Source: Porphyra umbilicalis (Eukaryota > Rhodophyta > Bangiophyceae > Bangiales > Bangiaceae). Taken from it: a stretch of DNA of 64,000 nt. Made by a program: the position numbers and the translations under genes. Each line of letters begins with the position of its first letter. Positions within the stretch are counted from its first letter, which is position 1. Under the pieces are notes generated by a model. That model did not search any database and had not been told where the DNA came from. It was given only the letters and a program-made list of their open reading frames with translations. The DNA is taken from assembly GCA_002049455.2 (NCBI GenBank), contig KV919059.1, positions 33,173 to 97,172 of the forward strand, given 5' to 3'. Below, piece by piece: positions 1-11,200 of this stretch.

Positions 1-1886
1 TGCCACATCACGCTGCTGCCCGCAACACGGTGTCGGACACCACCTCCTTGGAAAATGTATTGGTCCGTTGCACGTGCTTTCCGTCCATCAGTCGGATGCG
101 CACGTGCACCATTTCATGCAAAGGGTTGTCCAAGTCATTTGCATTGGTCTCGTCCCGCCAAACCGCGTGAAGCGTCCGAGAGTTGCCCTTGTGCGCGGCG
201 ACGCGCACTTCAGCGCGCACCTCCAGGTGCCAGCGCTCCGCGACGCACGCGAGGCTGACGTGGCCGAGCACGCACGCGACATGGCCCTTCCCACCACTGG
301 ACGATCGCGTCGCACTGCGCTCGCGCAATCCCGCGAAAACGAGGAAGGACTCAATGGCTCAATTGACCGCGGTCCTGCTGCGCGGAGAGGTCTGGTACCA
401 GAAGCGCTACAGCCAGTTCTGAGCCGCCACTTCGAAGGTACGACTGGTATCCCCCAAGGAGTAGAAAAAGGCGTTCACCATGACATTGCGCTACTTTTCT
501 ATCAAGCGCGGCACGCATTTGGTCAGGCACGAGAAGAGCGTTGTCAGTTTGATGGTCACGCCGTTTCAGGTCGGGAAGAGGCGCGCATTGAGATTATACG
601 ACTTGACTTCCTTGACCGACAGCTTGCTCTACAAGAAAAAAACGTCTTAAAAGCCCCAGGTTCTGCATCGAAACATCCCGGGTTATGCGTCGCAACATCT
701 TGGGTTCGTCGAACAGAAACTGCGTCCAGACAGTCACCAGGCACACTAAAAATACCGGCTTTCCCGGAATATACATGGATACAGGGTGCTCCACAGGCCT
801 CCAGGTGTGCCATGGAAAGTCCGGGATACTTTGGACTGCGATTCGCTCCCAGGCCGCCACGTTGCTTACTGGTTGGCGACCAGTGGTCCTCACGACACTG
901 TCCAGCTTGGACGAAGTGAACAAGAACGGGCACAGGAACTTCACATATTGAAAAAGAAAGCATTGCCGTGGCTGATGAGATAATTATTATCTTGGTAATA
1001 TTGGGTCGTGGCCCATGGCCACCCGCCGGCAGAGAAGTAGAAGCGTCTTCTCAGTTTTTTTTTGTGCACCTAGCTACTGAGCCTTGAAGACAGTAACCCA
1101 ATTCTGACCGATTAGAGCAAGCCCAGCGGTGCCCGGCAACGCCATAGTATAGCGTTCTCGACTCGATTTGTGGCGCATGGTGAGTGGCTCCTCCAAATTA
1201 TGGAGCGGCCGATGGTCGGTGTCATCCAGCGGTTCGGGCGCCAGAGTATAGCGTAAAATCCGAATTCCTCGGGACCGCGCCAGGAAGTGGAGGATGAGCC
1301 CTGCCTGCGCAATCCCAGCTGCAAACATGCGTTTTCGGCCGGCCGGGCGCCCGCTGCGGAAGAGTAAAGATATGTAATCCCTCCCCTCTCCATTCGCATA
1401 TTGCCCCCCAGCCCTGCACCCCCCCCACATGAGTTGAAGGGCGTATTTTGGGGGACTCGGCCATCACGCTCGCCAGGAAGAATGTATGGGTTCAGCGCCA
1501 CCCCACCCCCCGACTCTCGGCCAGCTGAAAGGAACTGAAGATGTCGACGAAGAAACAGACGTATTAGATTGCTCCTCTGTTTATGTAGATTACAGTGGCG
1601 GTGACTGGCAAAAAGACGACAGCATTTGAATTCTCCCTGTTGAACAGTGCTTCCAGGAGGAGGGAATGTCTGGTCGCTGGGCTCTTAGGAGATGGTCATT
1701 CTGTCGTTCAGATTTTGCTGTATGAATGGTCCGTGTATGGTTTCCATGACAAAAACTATGATTATGAAATGGTTGCCAAAGAGTCCGGGCCGGTCCGCGG
1801 CTGCACCGTGGCACCGCCAGCGCTGTCACTCGACGCACCCAGAAGAGCGGGCGGTTCCGGTCCCCGAGAGCCCGACAGCGGCACCG
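1..1886. other. decayed intergenic or transposon-derived sequence
   Basis: There is no gene I recognise here. On the minus strand a 106-residue open frame (8-328) and another (594-944) have protein-like composition, with no stop over 100 and 116 codons, but lie in different frames and match no family I know. They may be pieces of one broken mobile-element protein entering from the left edge. From 960 to 1886 I see no coding signal; there are short C runs near 1410-1430 and 1500. Confidence 0.25.
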
Positions 1887-2238
1887 TCACGGACGTAGAC
1901 GTCGCTGGTGGTGGCTCGAGAGGGCTGACCCTCCCAGCCACATGGCCGGCGTAGTCAAACGCGTTGGTAGTAGCCCTCGAGAAGAGGGCGCACGCCTCCC
2001 AGGACCGCTCGCAGGCGGCGAGGCGGGGGTCGTTGCGCTCTCAGTAGGCAATCGCTTTCTCCGTCGCCGCCCGAGTCTTGGAGCAGAACGTGTGGCGCTC
2101 GCCCTCGCCGCGGGCAAACTCGGCGGCGGCCCGGCGCGCCAGGGCCCGCAAGCGGTTGGCGTCCGTCGCCGCTATTCCAAGCGGCGACGCACCGACGACC
2201 TTCATTCGGTTGATCGATCGCGCTACCGGAATCGCCAC
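1887..2238 (-). pseudogene. degenerate alanine/arginine-rich ORF
   Basis: Read on the minus strand, 2238 to about 2041 encodes a 65-residue Ala/Arg-rich segment. Past a TAG stop the same frame goes on with similar composition to about 1930. This looks like a protein of which only a decayed part is left. No domain is recognised. It lies in the repeat-rich left arm among transposon remnants, so a mobile-element origin is likely but unproven. Confidence 0.2.
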
Positions 2239-2314
2239 TGTCCGCCGACCTGCATGAAGATCGGGATCCAGCTAGAACCCATCTGCTAGTTAGAGCGAGT
2301 CTGCCGACGCCCCT

Positions 2315-3080
2315 TCAGAGAGTTGGATGGCGTTGGAAGCGAAACCGACGACGGCAACAGCTGATTGGATGAGCCACCGGCGAAGCTGTTGACGTTACGT
2401 GTAGTAGGCGTCGTTGGGTTCGCTTGCGTGGCGCCCACCCTAGGCGGTTGCCGCGTTTATCGAGATGCGCGTAAATTGGCTGCCTCGTCACACTAGCGAG
2501 CCACGCACCCACATCTGAGGCATATGCACTTGAAATGCGAGGAGCAGGTCTCGAGGCCCCAGCATCTTGGGCCGCTGCTGCAACGCCCACAGCCGTGCTA
2601 ACGGCCGTCGTTGCGGCCGCACCCCCCATACCAGTCAGACCGATAACGTCCGACTGAGCCACATGGGCCCGAAGCCGCTGCCCGTCTATTGGGTGAATCT
2701 CCGTCTGCGCCCACTTGTGCTCGCTGGCAGCCTCATTCTGCTCACGAATTTTTGGTGGAATGCTCTTGATCGCCCCTCGAAGGCGCACCTGCATGCCCGT
2801 CATGTCATGCTTTTCACACGACCACTGAGGTGAGGCCCTGGCGACAATGGCCACGTCGACGTTGTCGGGCTCATGTCCCGCGACGTCGCAGACGGCGCAC
2901 ATCGCCGATCAGGACATGCAGGACTCGTCGTTGCAGCCGCAACGATTGTTCTGCGCCTTGTTGACGAGACAGCGCGTCATCGTGGGGCCTGCCACACGGC
3001 AAGTATCGCACTTCCGCTCGTTCCCTGAGTCGCACGTGCCACAGACGCACAGAACCAGCACGAGAGGAAAAAAGCGGTCA
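2315..3080 (-). pseudogene. degenerate cysteine-rich ORF
   Basis: The minus-strand frame from about 3080 down to 2315 stays open apart from one TGA near 2911. Upstream of that TGA it is rich in cysteines in pairs (CGTC, CDTC, CGC), and just after it come CAVC and a further Cys, suggesting a zinc-binding region at the N-terminus. The next 170 residues hold an Ala-rich stretch and a basic tail. I cannot assign a family. Without the TGA this would be one protein of about 250 residues. Its place among transposon remnants suggests an accessory protein of a mobile element, but a decayed host gene is as possible. Confidence 0.3.
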
Positions 3081-3424
3081 CAGAGCTCAGCGACGTGAGT
3101 ATAAAAAGGAACAAATTTTGGTCATCACTATGCGTGGACCTCTCGGGAAGACATGCAAGGAGACGGCAGAAATGCAGATAATTCAAAACAAACTCACTGG
3201 CAAGAGCACCAAAGTTCGTGATCCATACCGCTCTGTACCAACCCGCAAGCAGCAGGTGTGGCACCGGCATCCGCAGCACCAGCCGGTCCAGGTGTCCTGG
3301 CGTAGGAGACTGGCGTGTGATGCTGTACCGGGGACATGAGTTCGAGGATAGAGGAAACGAGGAGCCGCCTGTGTCTCGTCGTGCGCTGTGCTGAGCTGGG
3401 GGTCTCGTTACGCTGCGATCCCGG

Positions 3425-3589
3425 TTGGAAGAACGTGACGCTGTCGTCGTTGCAGATGATCCAGCCCTGTCTTGCGCCACTGCATCAGATGTCTTTCTCG
3501 TCGTCAATTGGAAGAACGTGACGCTGTCGTCGTTGCAGATGATCCAGCCCTGTCTTGCGCCACTGCATCAGATGTCTTTCTGACGTCAA
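3425..3589. repeat. two-copy tandem duplication, 83-bp unit
   Basis: Copy 1 is 3425-3507 and copy 2 is 3508-3589. They are identical except at the 3' end, where CTCGTCG in copy 1 is CTGACG in copy 2, followed by TCAA. A third copy begins (TTGGAA) at 3590 and then diverges. The near-identity points to a recent duplication or an assembly artefact. Confidence 0.9.
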
Positions 3590-3654
3590 TTGGAAATTGA
3601 CGTCTCAAGCTGGGCTGACGCAAAGAATGTAAAAAAGTTGATTTTGACACTGAA

Positions 3655-3735
3655 AGTACCCCTTGTGTTCGGGTTCCTGTTCGGATCGGCCAAAATTGAG
3701 CGTTCTGCAATATATGCATTGCGAGTTTGTCGAGT
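3655..3735 (-). repeat. dispersed repeat, copy A (partial)
   Basis: The stretch around GTTCGGATCGGCCAAAATTG matches the end of the repeat at 14640-14840 (TTGTCCGGATCGGCTAGAATCG), including a following CTGCAA and a nearby ATATGCA. On the minus strand both encode the short string ILADP. It is much shorter than the other two copies. Confidence 0.45.
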
Positions 3736-6414
3736 GGGATTCAACTGTGAGGCCTTCGAACTGCCGGTTTTAGACGTCATGATGCACGTGGAGGCCGAAA
3801 CCAAGAAACGTCTGTGCTAAATCGGCGCAGATGGCCCTGCCAAGTTGACTAAGAAGAGCGAAGCGCCGATTGACGGTGACGTCTTTCGTCTCTCACACAT
3901 GGACATGCACAGAAAGGGACGGGGCAAAGTGTTTTGGGGCTTACATGTATTCAGAGATAGTCATGTGTGTCCGGGTCGTCACCCGTAACCCCTGGGGTTT
4001 GCAGCCTCGTTCCCCGTGCGTTTTCGGGGACGGGCACTTTGGTGATCAGTGAGTGAGGGAGTTTGGGTGTTTTCGAACACTTACGATGGGACCTCGGCTC
4101 GCTTTCTCTTTCTTTCGTTTCTGAATTCCTTTTGTGATTGTTCTGCTCCTCTCCATTCGCCACAGCCCATACACTGTACGCAATCCGGATTCGCATTGTC
4201 GGCGTTGTTACCAAAGAACGGCTGTGGGTGACTTACGCGTACCTGCCGGTCTTCAAGCAGCTCAGCGAGTCGGCGGCAGACGAGTGCGCTAAATTGCGGC
4301 GCAGCGCCGTGTTGTAGCGCGTTCTTTACATGGCATTCAGATGGTTTTGCAACGCGAGCAACTCGGGCGTGGCGGCGTTCACGAATGATGGCACGCCGCT
4401 GACGGCATTTTTCCGGCTCTTATCGTACACTGCCGACCAACTCGAGTAAAGGGCAGTTTTGGCTCTGAAGCAATGCTGGTGCCATCACCACCGCTCACAC
4501 TGTGACATGGCACTGAATGACTGCGGCACGGCCAAGGTGGTCAAGGTTAACAAGCGCCAAGTGTTGCGCACCCTGCGTCGGCACTCAGAGGCGACTCCAA
4601 ATCATCACTTGTCGCTCCGAAGCGCAAAGAGCATTGAGCTTGAAGTCGACGGTAGCCTTACGAGCTTTATTGCAGCATATCTTCTGAATCATTGATGTTC
4701 AGTCCAGGGAGCCCCCCTGTCTAGTCGCTGTTCTTGCGGAGGAATCAACCGACTTGCGAATGGCTTTTTGGGAGGCTGCTGCCGTCTTCATTATCTTTCC
4801 TTTCTTCGTCGTCCCTGCTTCGGTGGTTTGTTCGATCCTTCCGATCGCTCGGTCAATCCACCCCGCCCCTTCACCATCAAACCATTAGAAGCACTATGGG
4901 ACCGCGTATGGCCATTGTCTGCGTCCCCGGCTCCCCATCAGAGATTGCACGCACAAAAGTCCCTCTTCCTCTACTCTTGGGCGATAGGGCTCGCTTTATC
5001 GTGCGTCTGCGGTCGGTCACTATCGACTGGTTAACGAAGCAACGTAATAAATCCCACACTTGTGCCTGCCATCGCGGTGATGGATGCGCTGAGCACCGGG
5101 CTCATAATGATCAAGCAGGCGATCGGTTATGACATGCTTCATGTGCGTGGCGTGCGTTTCTCTTCTCTGTCGAGCATTTTTAAGCGTTCGGTTCCGTGCT
5201 GCTCTATGAGCTGCTTCTGACGAGCTCCTCTGCCAATTTCTACTACCACCTCTGACGGAGAGTCTGCGATGTTGTGGCAGAAGTTCGTTAATCTGGTGTC
5301 TCAAGGGCATTGATGCGCCTGCTCGTGCATGTACTCCCCAGCCTTTGTGCCGTCTGTCCCCCCGCTTTGCGCTTCCCACCCACTGTCTACCGGATCTTCA
5401 ATGTTCGGATTTGCACGCTCATCCGGCGCAGAAAAGCGTAGAGGACGGCAACAGGGCAAGTTTTCACTTTTTTCTGTCGCCGGAGTCTCCATTAATTCAG
5501 TACGAAGGCCGCTCAATACGGAGATGGTATTGCTGACCTCCACGAAAGGGCGGTTGCACAGTACTTGCAGTTATTCAACAGCGTACGTGAACATGTGAAA
5601 AGACGTTTAATCCTCAGCGCTCATCACAGAGTCTCGCCATGCAGCTTTGCGCACTGAGAACGCACGTCATGATCTCAAAATGTCTCAAGAAGTTTGTTGA
5701 TCTCATGAAAAATAATCAGTCTTGTTCAGAATCCTCTCCATGCTGTTTTCGGGCCCAAGCAGGCAGCCCCAAATTCTCAGGAACTCTCATTGTGGATGTA
5801 AATGGCTCTGCGTGACTCCTGCGAGATATGATGACTGGCTTGCAAAATTACAGGCGGTAGCTCTCTGCTAATAGTTCGACCTGGGTTGTCAATCAACCGG
5901 CTCGACTTTATCTCTACGCCGCGTCCTCGGCTCTGCCACCTTCCTTTTTGGAACTGTCAATTTTCGGAGGTAAGCAATACTCGCTTCATGAACGAGATGC
6001 TCATATTGAAGAATTTGTCTCCTTTTTGTTTTATTCTCGATTGCCAATTTTCGTGTTTCTTCCTGGTTATTTTTTTTTCATATACATTGTCGGTCCAAAT
6101 GAGACGCAGGTCACTTTCATGGGACAGGAACAACACCAAGGCGTTCACATGGTGCCATTCGCTGTCCCGGACACGTTCAAGCTCCAATATGAGCCGCCTG
6201 CTTCCACAGCTGACGGCGACTCGCCAGCAGGCGTGCCCGACAGTGATACTTCCGCGACTGTGACGCAGACCGGGCGCCTCGGTGCAGTCCCGCGACAAGA
6301 GCGGCTATCAGGCTGGTGACGATAAAGCAGCCACTCGCGTGGATAAAAGTTTCACGTACCACTGGGCGGCGTGTCATCTCGCCTTCGGCGACACGCGGTA
6401 CGACAAAGCCGTCA
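3736..6414. other. intergenic sequence, no gene recognised
   Basis: This AT-richer stretch has only short open frames on both strands, none with a domain I know. A frame at 4459-4695 (+) encodes 78 residues with a His-rich start, but it has no support from context. A T-rich stretch lies near 6060-6085. Confidence 0.3.
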
Positions 6415-6960
6415 CTGCTATGTTTCTTGCAATTGTGCTTTTGTACAAGCGGTTGACCGGGTACGTAAGCGACTCATTCCACCTCGCCGATGACCCTGAT
6501 CGACGCCCGCAGCATCCAGAACGAGGCATCGCTGTTTACAAACCAGTTTACAACGCCCGTCATGCGGCCAATGTACGGCTCCAAATTTACCCGCTTTTGC
6601 GCCACGTCCTCGAAGCAATAAGCGACCACGGTAGCCAGTGCAACAGCAGCACGGCGATGAGTGCATTTAAGGGCAAGAAGCACAAAGCCCAATGCATGCG
6701 CACCAACCAGCAATCGAAGACGAACGCCCTCAAAGTCGTCCGGAACATTCTCCCGCCTAGTCGGCGTTCACACTCGAAGCGGGAGATGCCGCCGCGGTCG
6801 CTGGAAAGACCACCCGCCGGGCGGAACGTGCAGCCGCGGTGGCCGCTGCTGCCCGTGCGTGCGAAGGCTGCGACGTCAGGAGCGCCGACGACTCGGATGT
6901 CACTGTGTCGTCTCTTTCCACAGGCGCACCTGTCCCCCGCGCCTAGAGTCTATACGTGTC
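6415..6960 (-). other. degenerate ORF with hydrophobic segments
   Basis: The minus-strand frame 6713-6474 encodes about 79 residues with a hydrophobic stretch at its start (residues 4-14) and another around residues 24-32. The same style continues into neighbouring frames upstream (Ala/Ser-rich, to about 6940). This may be the remains of a membrane protein broken by frameshifts. No family is recognised. Confidence 0.2.
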
Positions 6961-7239
6961 TGTACGTTGCGCGGCGGCCGTGAGGTTCATAGCTGCGGGC
7001 ATATTGCCCCAACACAGCACAGAGCCAAAGAGCTCACGCCCTTTGCTTCTCCGACACTTCACGCAGCACCTCGTTCCGTTGTTCGGATTGATCATGGAAA
7101 AGGGACCAATCGATAGGACCATCTGTTTCATTTCTGTGCCGGTAGTCCTCGCATGTGAGACATACATGTGAGACATACGCTGCACTACGATTCATGTGAT
7201 TGAAAGCTGACGATGGTCCCGCAACGCCTGATGGCGCGG

Positions 7240-7590
7240 GTGCACCCACCGTCACCACGTCCCCGCCCTCTCGGCGGGACAAGCCGCCCTACCCCGAGTT
7301 GCGTAGGCAACGGCCCTGCTGTCGTGGGATCGCCCGCTGTAGCCGGTATGCCTGATACCGTGACGGCACCGCAAGGCGTCGATTTGCCCCCGCCCATCAT
7401 ATGGCCCCGCCGGAAGCAATTTACTCAATGGGTGACCTATTTGAGTCGTGGGGTGCAGCTCGAGGCCCCAAGGGTCGTCCGTCAGCCGTCGGTCGATGGC
7501 GGGAGCCATGCGACCGAAAGTCTCTCACACGACTGGTCTAATCTCGTGTGGGATGGCGGTCTTGATCAGAGGCGGGGAGTTTTTATTCCG
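7240..7590 (-). pseudogene. fragment of RLE-type retroelement C-terminus
   Basis: The minus-strand translation around 7575-7480 reads TAIPHEI.PVV*ETFGRMAPAIDRRLTD. This matches the C-terminal endonuclease region of the element at 21140-25300 (TATPHEFTPLMWEAYGRVAP, then TDRWLTE). The nucleotide match is also visible (CTCGTGTGGGATGGCGGTC against CTCGTGTGGGGTGGCGGTC). The fragment has in-frame stops and no reverse-transcriptase part nearby, so it is an old 3' fragment. Confidence 0.7.
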
Positions 7591-8339
7591 CGCAGCACAT
7601 ACAACAGCCCCACGTCACCACTCCCGACGTGCCGTTTGTAGTATCTGCCTTCCCCCAGTTTGTGACACCTGTACCGGTTCCTGACAATTTGGGGTTGCGT
7701 GGGAAGTCCACTGTGTATTCCCATAAGATCGCAGTCGAATCGACACCGGGAAGCCCCCGACTGTTTGTAGAAACTTTTTAGGAAATCCGTAAAATCGGAA
7801 CGGAAACAGTGTCGCCCACCGTTGTACGCGCCAACTCAAGGGCTCATCATCGGTATAACGCCCGCGCGGAAAGCGGGGCGAGGCACCACGGGGCGTCGTC
7901 TGGTGACAAAATCGGGCGCACTCGTGGTAATCAAACTAGTTAGTACATACAGGTACTGGCGACCCGACCGAGCAGTATTGCCCGTATTTGTCCACCCACA
8001 CACAGGTGACGGCGCCTCTGCAACCGCCCTCATCAGGTGTTTTCACCCTCAGTGCTGCGGGCTCCGCTCCCCCCTCGCGGGCACTCCCCTCGAGGAAGGC
8101 CGCTCAATCTGTAATCCCCCCCTCCCCCTCGCGTGCTCCAAGATGGCACCCGGCGGGCGCGCGACCCTAGAGTAGGATGATCATGCGCTCCACGAAAAAG
8201 TAATCGCCGGTTTACCTCTCGTTCACAGCAGCGCGTTGACGACCGCGGTTCTTGCGCAGCGCTTTCGGCGGGCGTCCTCCCATGTCCGCATAATCATCCT
8301 TCGTGACGAGGACCTGCGCAAGCAAGGTCCCGGCCCCCT
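7591..8339. other. intergenic sequence
   Basis: I see no gene, tRNA or clear repeat in this stretch. A few short open frames exist on both strands without recognisable motifs. Confidence 0.4.
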
Positions 8340-9830
8340 GTTCACGCCGGCCGAGTAGTACCTGCTGGACGAATATTTGATCATCAATGCGAGCATCGGC
8401 CGCAGTCTGTCACAAGATGCTCAGTCGCGAGTTGTTGCTTGCTACCTGTCGAAGCTATCTGGCGAGCGTGCGGCTACGGCACGTGTTCACTTCAACGGCT
8501 CCCGTTCGCCTGGCGCAGCTCGGTGATGTTCTTTTTGTGTTGACGCCTGCAGCTGAGGCGCATGTACGAAGGCACCCTGGAGCACGGCCGGGCGCTGAAG
8601 TCAAGGTTTGACGTGGTGGCGGGCTGGTACGCCCTGTTGCGTTCAATCTACCGCGATTACAGCATCACCTCTTCCATTCAGGTCTGGAACATGCATGAGA
8701 CCCGCATCTACTCGCGGACGTTCAAGATTGCGGGTACAAGCAAAATGATTGAGGGCGTCGGCCTCACCGAGCCGGAGATCATCCTGCAACCCTCTGCGTC
8801 TGGGGCGGGCGCGTGCACGGCCGCGTTTGGCGTGTCAGCAGCGGGTTTTGTGGCGCCTCAGTTTGTGGTGGTCGATTGTCAAGTTCCTGGGTACGCATTG
8901 CTTCTGTTTTCGAACTGAACGGCTCTACGCGCGACGTGGCGCTTGCATCGCACCTGAGTGACTGGGCGATTGTGTGGCGTCGCTTAGACTCTGGCTTCAA
9001 CAAGGCCGTGTTTGATGTTTGGGCGGAGCAGTTTGCCAAGCTTGCGCGCTCATACTGCCCGGAGGCGGCCAAGATTCTATTACTAGATGGTACCAAGGTC
9101 CATCTTTCCTCTACGGATCTGCTGAATCTACTACGTGCGAACGTGCATGTCATCGCCGAGCCGTCAAAATTTGTCGCTCATCCTGCAGGCGCTGGACACT
9201 TCGAGCGTGTTCGGGCGCTATCAACCCAAAATCCGGTCACGAGTCCGCAAGATTGCGCGTGAGTGTCGCGACGCCGGCACCCAGTTCAACACGCCAGAGT
9301 TGATGCGCTGTATTGCGCGCGCGGCATCAGACGCGCTGACGGAAGACGCGTTGCTGACAGTTCTTCGTCGTGTCGGCATGTGGCTATTGGACCCCACGGT
9401 CGTGAGCGTGGAGGAACTCAGCAAGATGGCCGATGCGCAGGTCACGACCGTCGATCTCGAGTTGATGAAATGGCATCTTATCCAGACTGTGCGCTAAGAT
9501 TCCGTGCACCCGTGAGTAATAAAAGGGACACTCTCAACTGCCAGACGTGGAACAATACTGACTGTACCTGAGGTGCTTGCCGTTTTAGCTGAAGGGGCGG
9601 CTGCCAAATAGGCGGTAAAGATTGTAATGACGCTTCCAAGGGCGCCCGCGAGAAGAAGGTGCAGCAGAAGAAGATCTTGGCGGCGGCGGCTGCACAAGCG
9701 CAGCACCTCACGCGGCAGGAGAAGCAAAACCAGGTTCTGCAAGAGGTTTGGACGAAGCTTTCCAATGATTCGGCGCGTGAGGGTGAGGGCCGCCTGCGTG
9801 CAATCGGAATGGTTGCCTCGTCGGCGGCCT
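8340..9830 (+). pseudogene. pogo/jerky-type DDE transposase, broken
   Basis: This encodes the layout of a DDE_1 (Tigger/jerky/pogo) transposase. First comes a region around 8356-8520 resembling the DNA-binding part; then WNMHETRI (near 8680) where the family has N-x-DET; then SAAGF; then LLLDGTKVHLS near 9080, which holds the second catalytic Asp; then the LQALD block near 9200 that corresponds to the usual LQPLD. The C-terminus continues to a Lys/Gln/Ala-rich tail ending about 9830. The frame changes near 8890 and 9180, and there are stops at about 9495 and 9610, so it cannot make one protein. The first catalytic Asp is replaced by His. It would have catalysed cut-and-paste transposition; it is now dead. 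No TIRs were found. Confidence 0.75.
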
Positions 9831-9959
9831 AACTGCATCGGCGGTCATTGGCATCTCATGCACGTCTTTCAATGCCGCCGTCCGTTGTTGTGTGGCGCTT
9901 CGTTTCTGCCCAGTGTGTGCAAGCGGCCAAACAACAATCGCGTGAAAGTTTCTGGGGTG

Positions 9960-10400
9960 CGGAATGGACAGCGCATGTGGCGCGGCGGGACAGCTGCAAA
10001 GCCATTGCGGGAGGAGACATGTTCAGACGGCGGGCAAAGTATTGGGGAGGCAGCGTGGAGGGATGATTGGAAAGTCATCAGGAGGGGAGCGTGGCGGGAC
10101 GGCGGGCACGTCGTCGGGAATGGTGCGTGGGAGGAAGGCAGGAAAGCTATTGAAGGAACGGATTTCGGGCGGACTGCGGGCACGTTGCAAAGCCAGAGTC
10201 GTTGAAGTACGACAGGAAAGTCATTGAATCGAGGAGGCGTGGCGGAACGGCAGACAAATCATCAGAAGAGAGCGTGGCGGGAAGGCGGGCAAATCATCGG
10301 AGGAGGGAGTGTCGCGCGGCGGCTGGCCTGATATTGAAAGGAGCAGCCGCGTTGGGTGTGCGGGCATGTCGTGCGGCGGCAAGCGCGTTAGGACAGCGGG
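9960..10400 (+). repeat. degenerate minisatellite, about 36-42 bp unit
   Basis: Variants of a unit resembling GGAAAGTCATCxGGAGGGGAGCGTGGCGGGACGGCGGGCA recur about ten times with much decay. The best copies lie at 10060-10130 and 10205-10310. The array follows the transposase remnant directly. Open frames inside it are by-products of the repeat. Confidence 0.65.
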
Positions 10401-11200
10401 GTAGGCACTCTGAGCGAGGCGTGGAGAGACATCCTCACGCGATCAGTCATGGTGTCACGAACTAGTACAGTTATTCCACAAATTTTCCGGCACTCTGGCT
10501 TCATCAGCAGTGATCGGCACATGTGGCAATTCGAACATGTTCCAATGAAAGCGTATCAGCGTGCACGCGCCCGACTGCTGACGGATTCAAACCATCCTCA
10601 CGTCCTACCGAACTTCTGATCGGAGGGGATGGGCCCTCTCGAGGTCTTCAGGTCTGCGCGACAAGAGGAAGATTGGTGTGGAAAAACGGGCTGCGGGAAC
10701 AGTGATGCCAAGAAGTGGAGGGTGAGCGAGCAGACCTCATCGCGCTATGTGGCGCAGGTGGAGCTCCAAATCCGCAGCAAGGCATCGACGGCCTCTCGCT
10801 TGGACGTGACAGGTCACATTAAGTGAAACCGGACAAAGACGTGGAGGCCTACAAAATAATGACACCCTCTCGCGTGAAAGCTGAGGGTCAGAAGAGCAGC
10901 TGCTCGGCCTGCTGGTCCTCTTTTTAGCAGGCTCTGGAAAAATCGAAAAGGCATCCCGCTGTTCCGAGACCTTCCAGTGTTTCGCCAGAATGCTGGTCCG
11001 CCCTTGGTCCGATGGGACATTGAAATCAGTATACTTACCGCTCCTCCGGCATCCACTGTGCTTCCACATCTTAGCCATTGAAACCATCACACCGCCGAGG
11101 ACACTAAATCCCGTGGTTGTAACTACTTCAACATCGCCGTGTCCATCCGTTCCGAGTTGTCCAGGCCCCCCCTCACCCCTCCCAACCCCCCGCCAGCATC
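10401..11200. other. intergenic sequence
   Basis: No gene was found. This stretch separates the minisatellite from the CACTA-type transposase and should hold the left end of that element, but I could not identify a CACTA terminus. Confidence 0.35.

Noticed and set aside
9960-10400. CRISPR-like array
   Set aside because: Repeat units are contiguous and diverged with no unique spacers, and the genome is eukaryotic.
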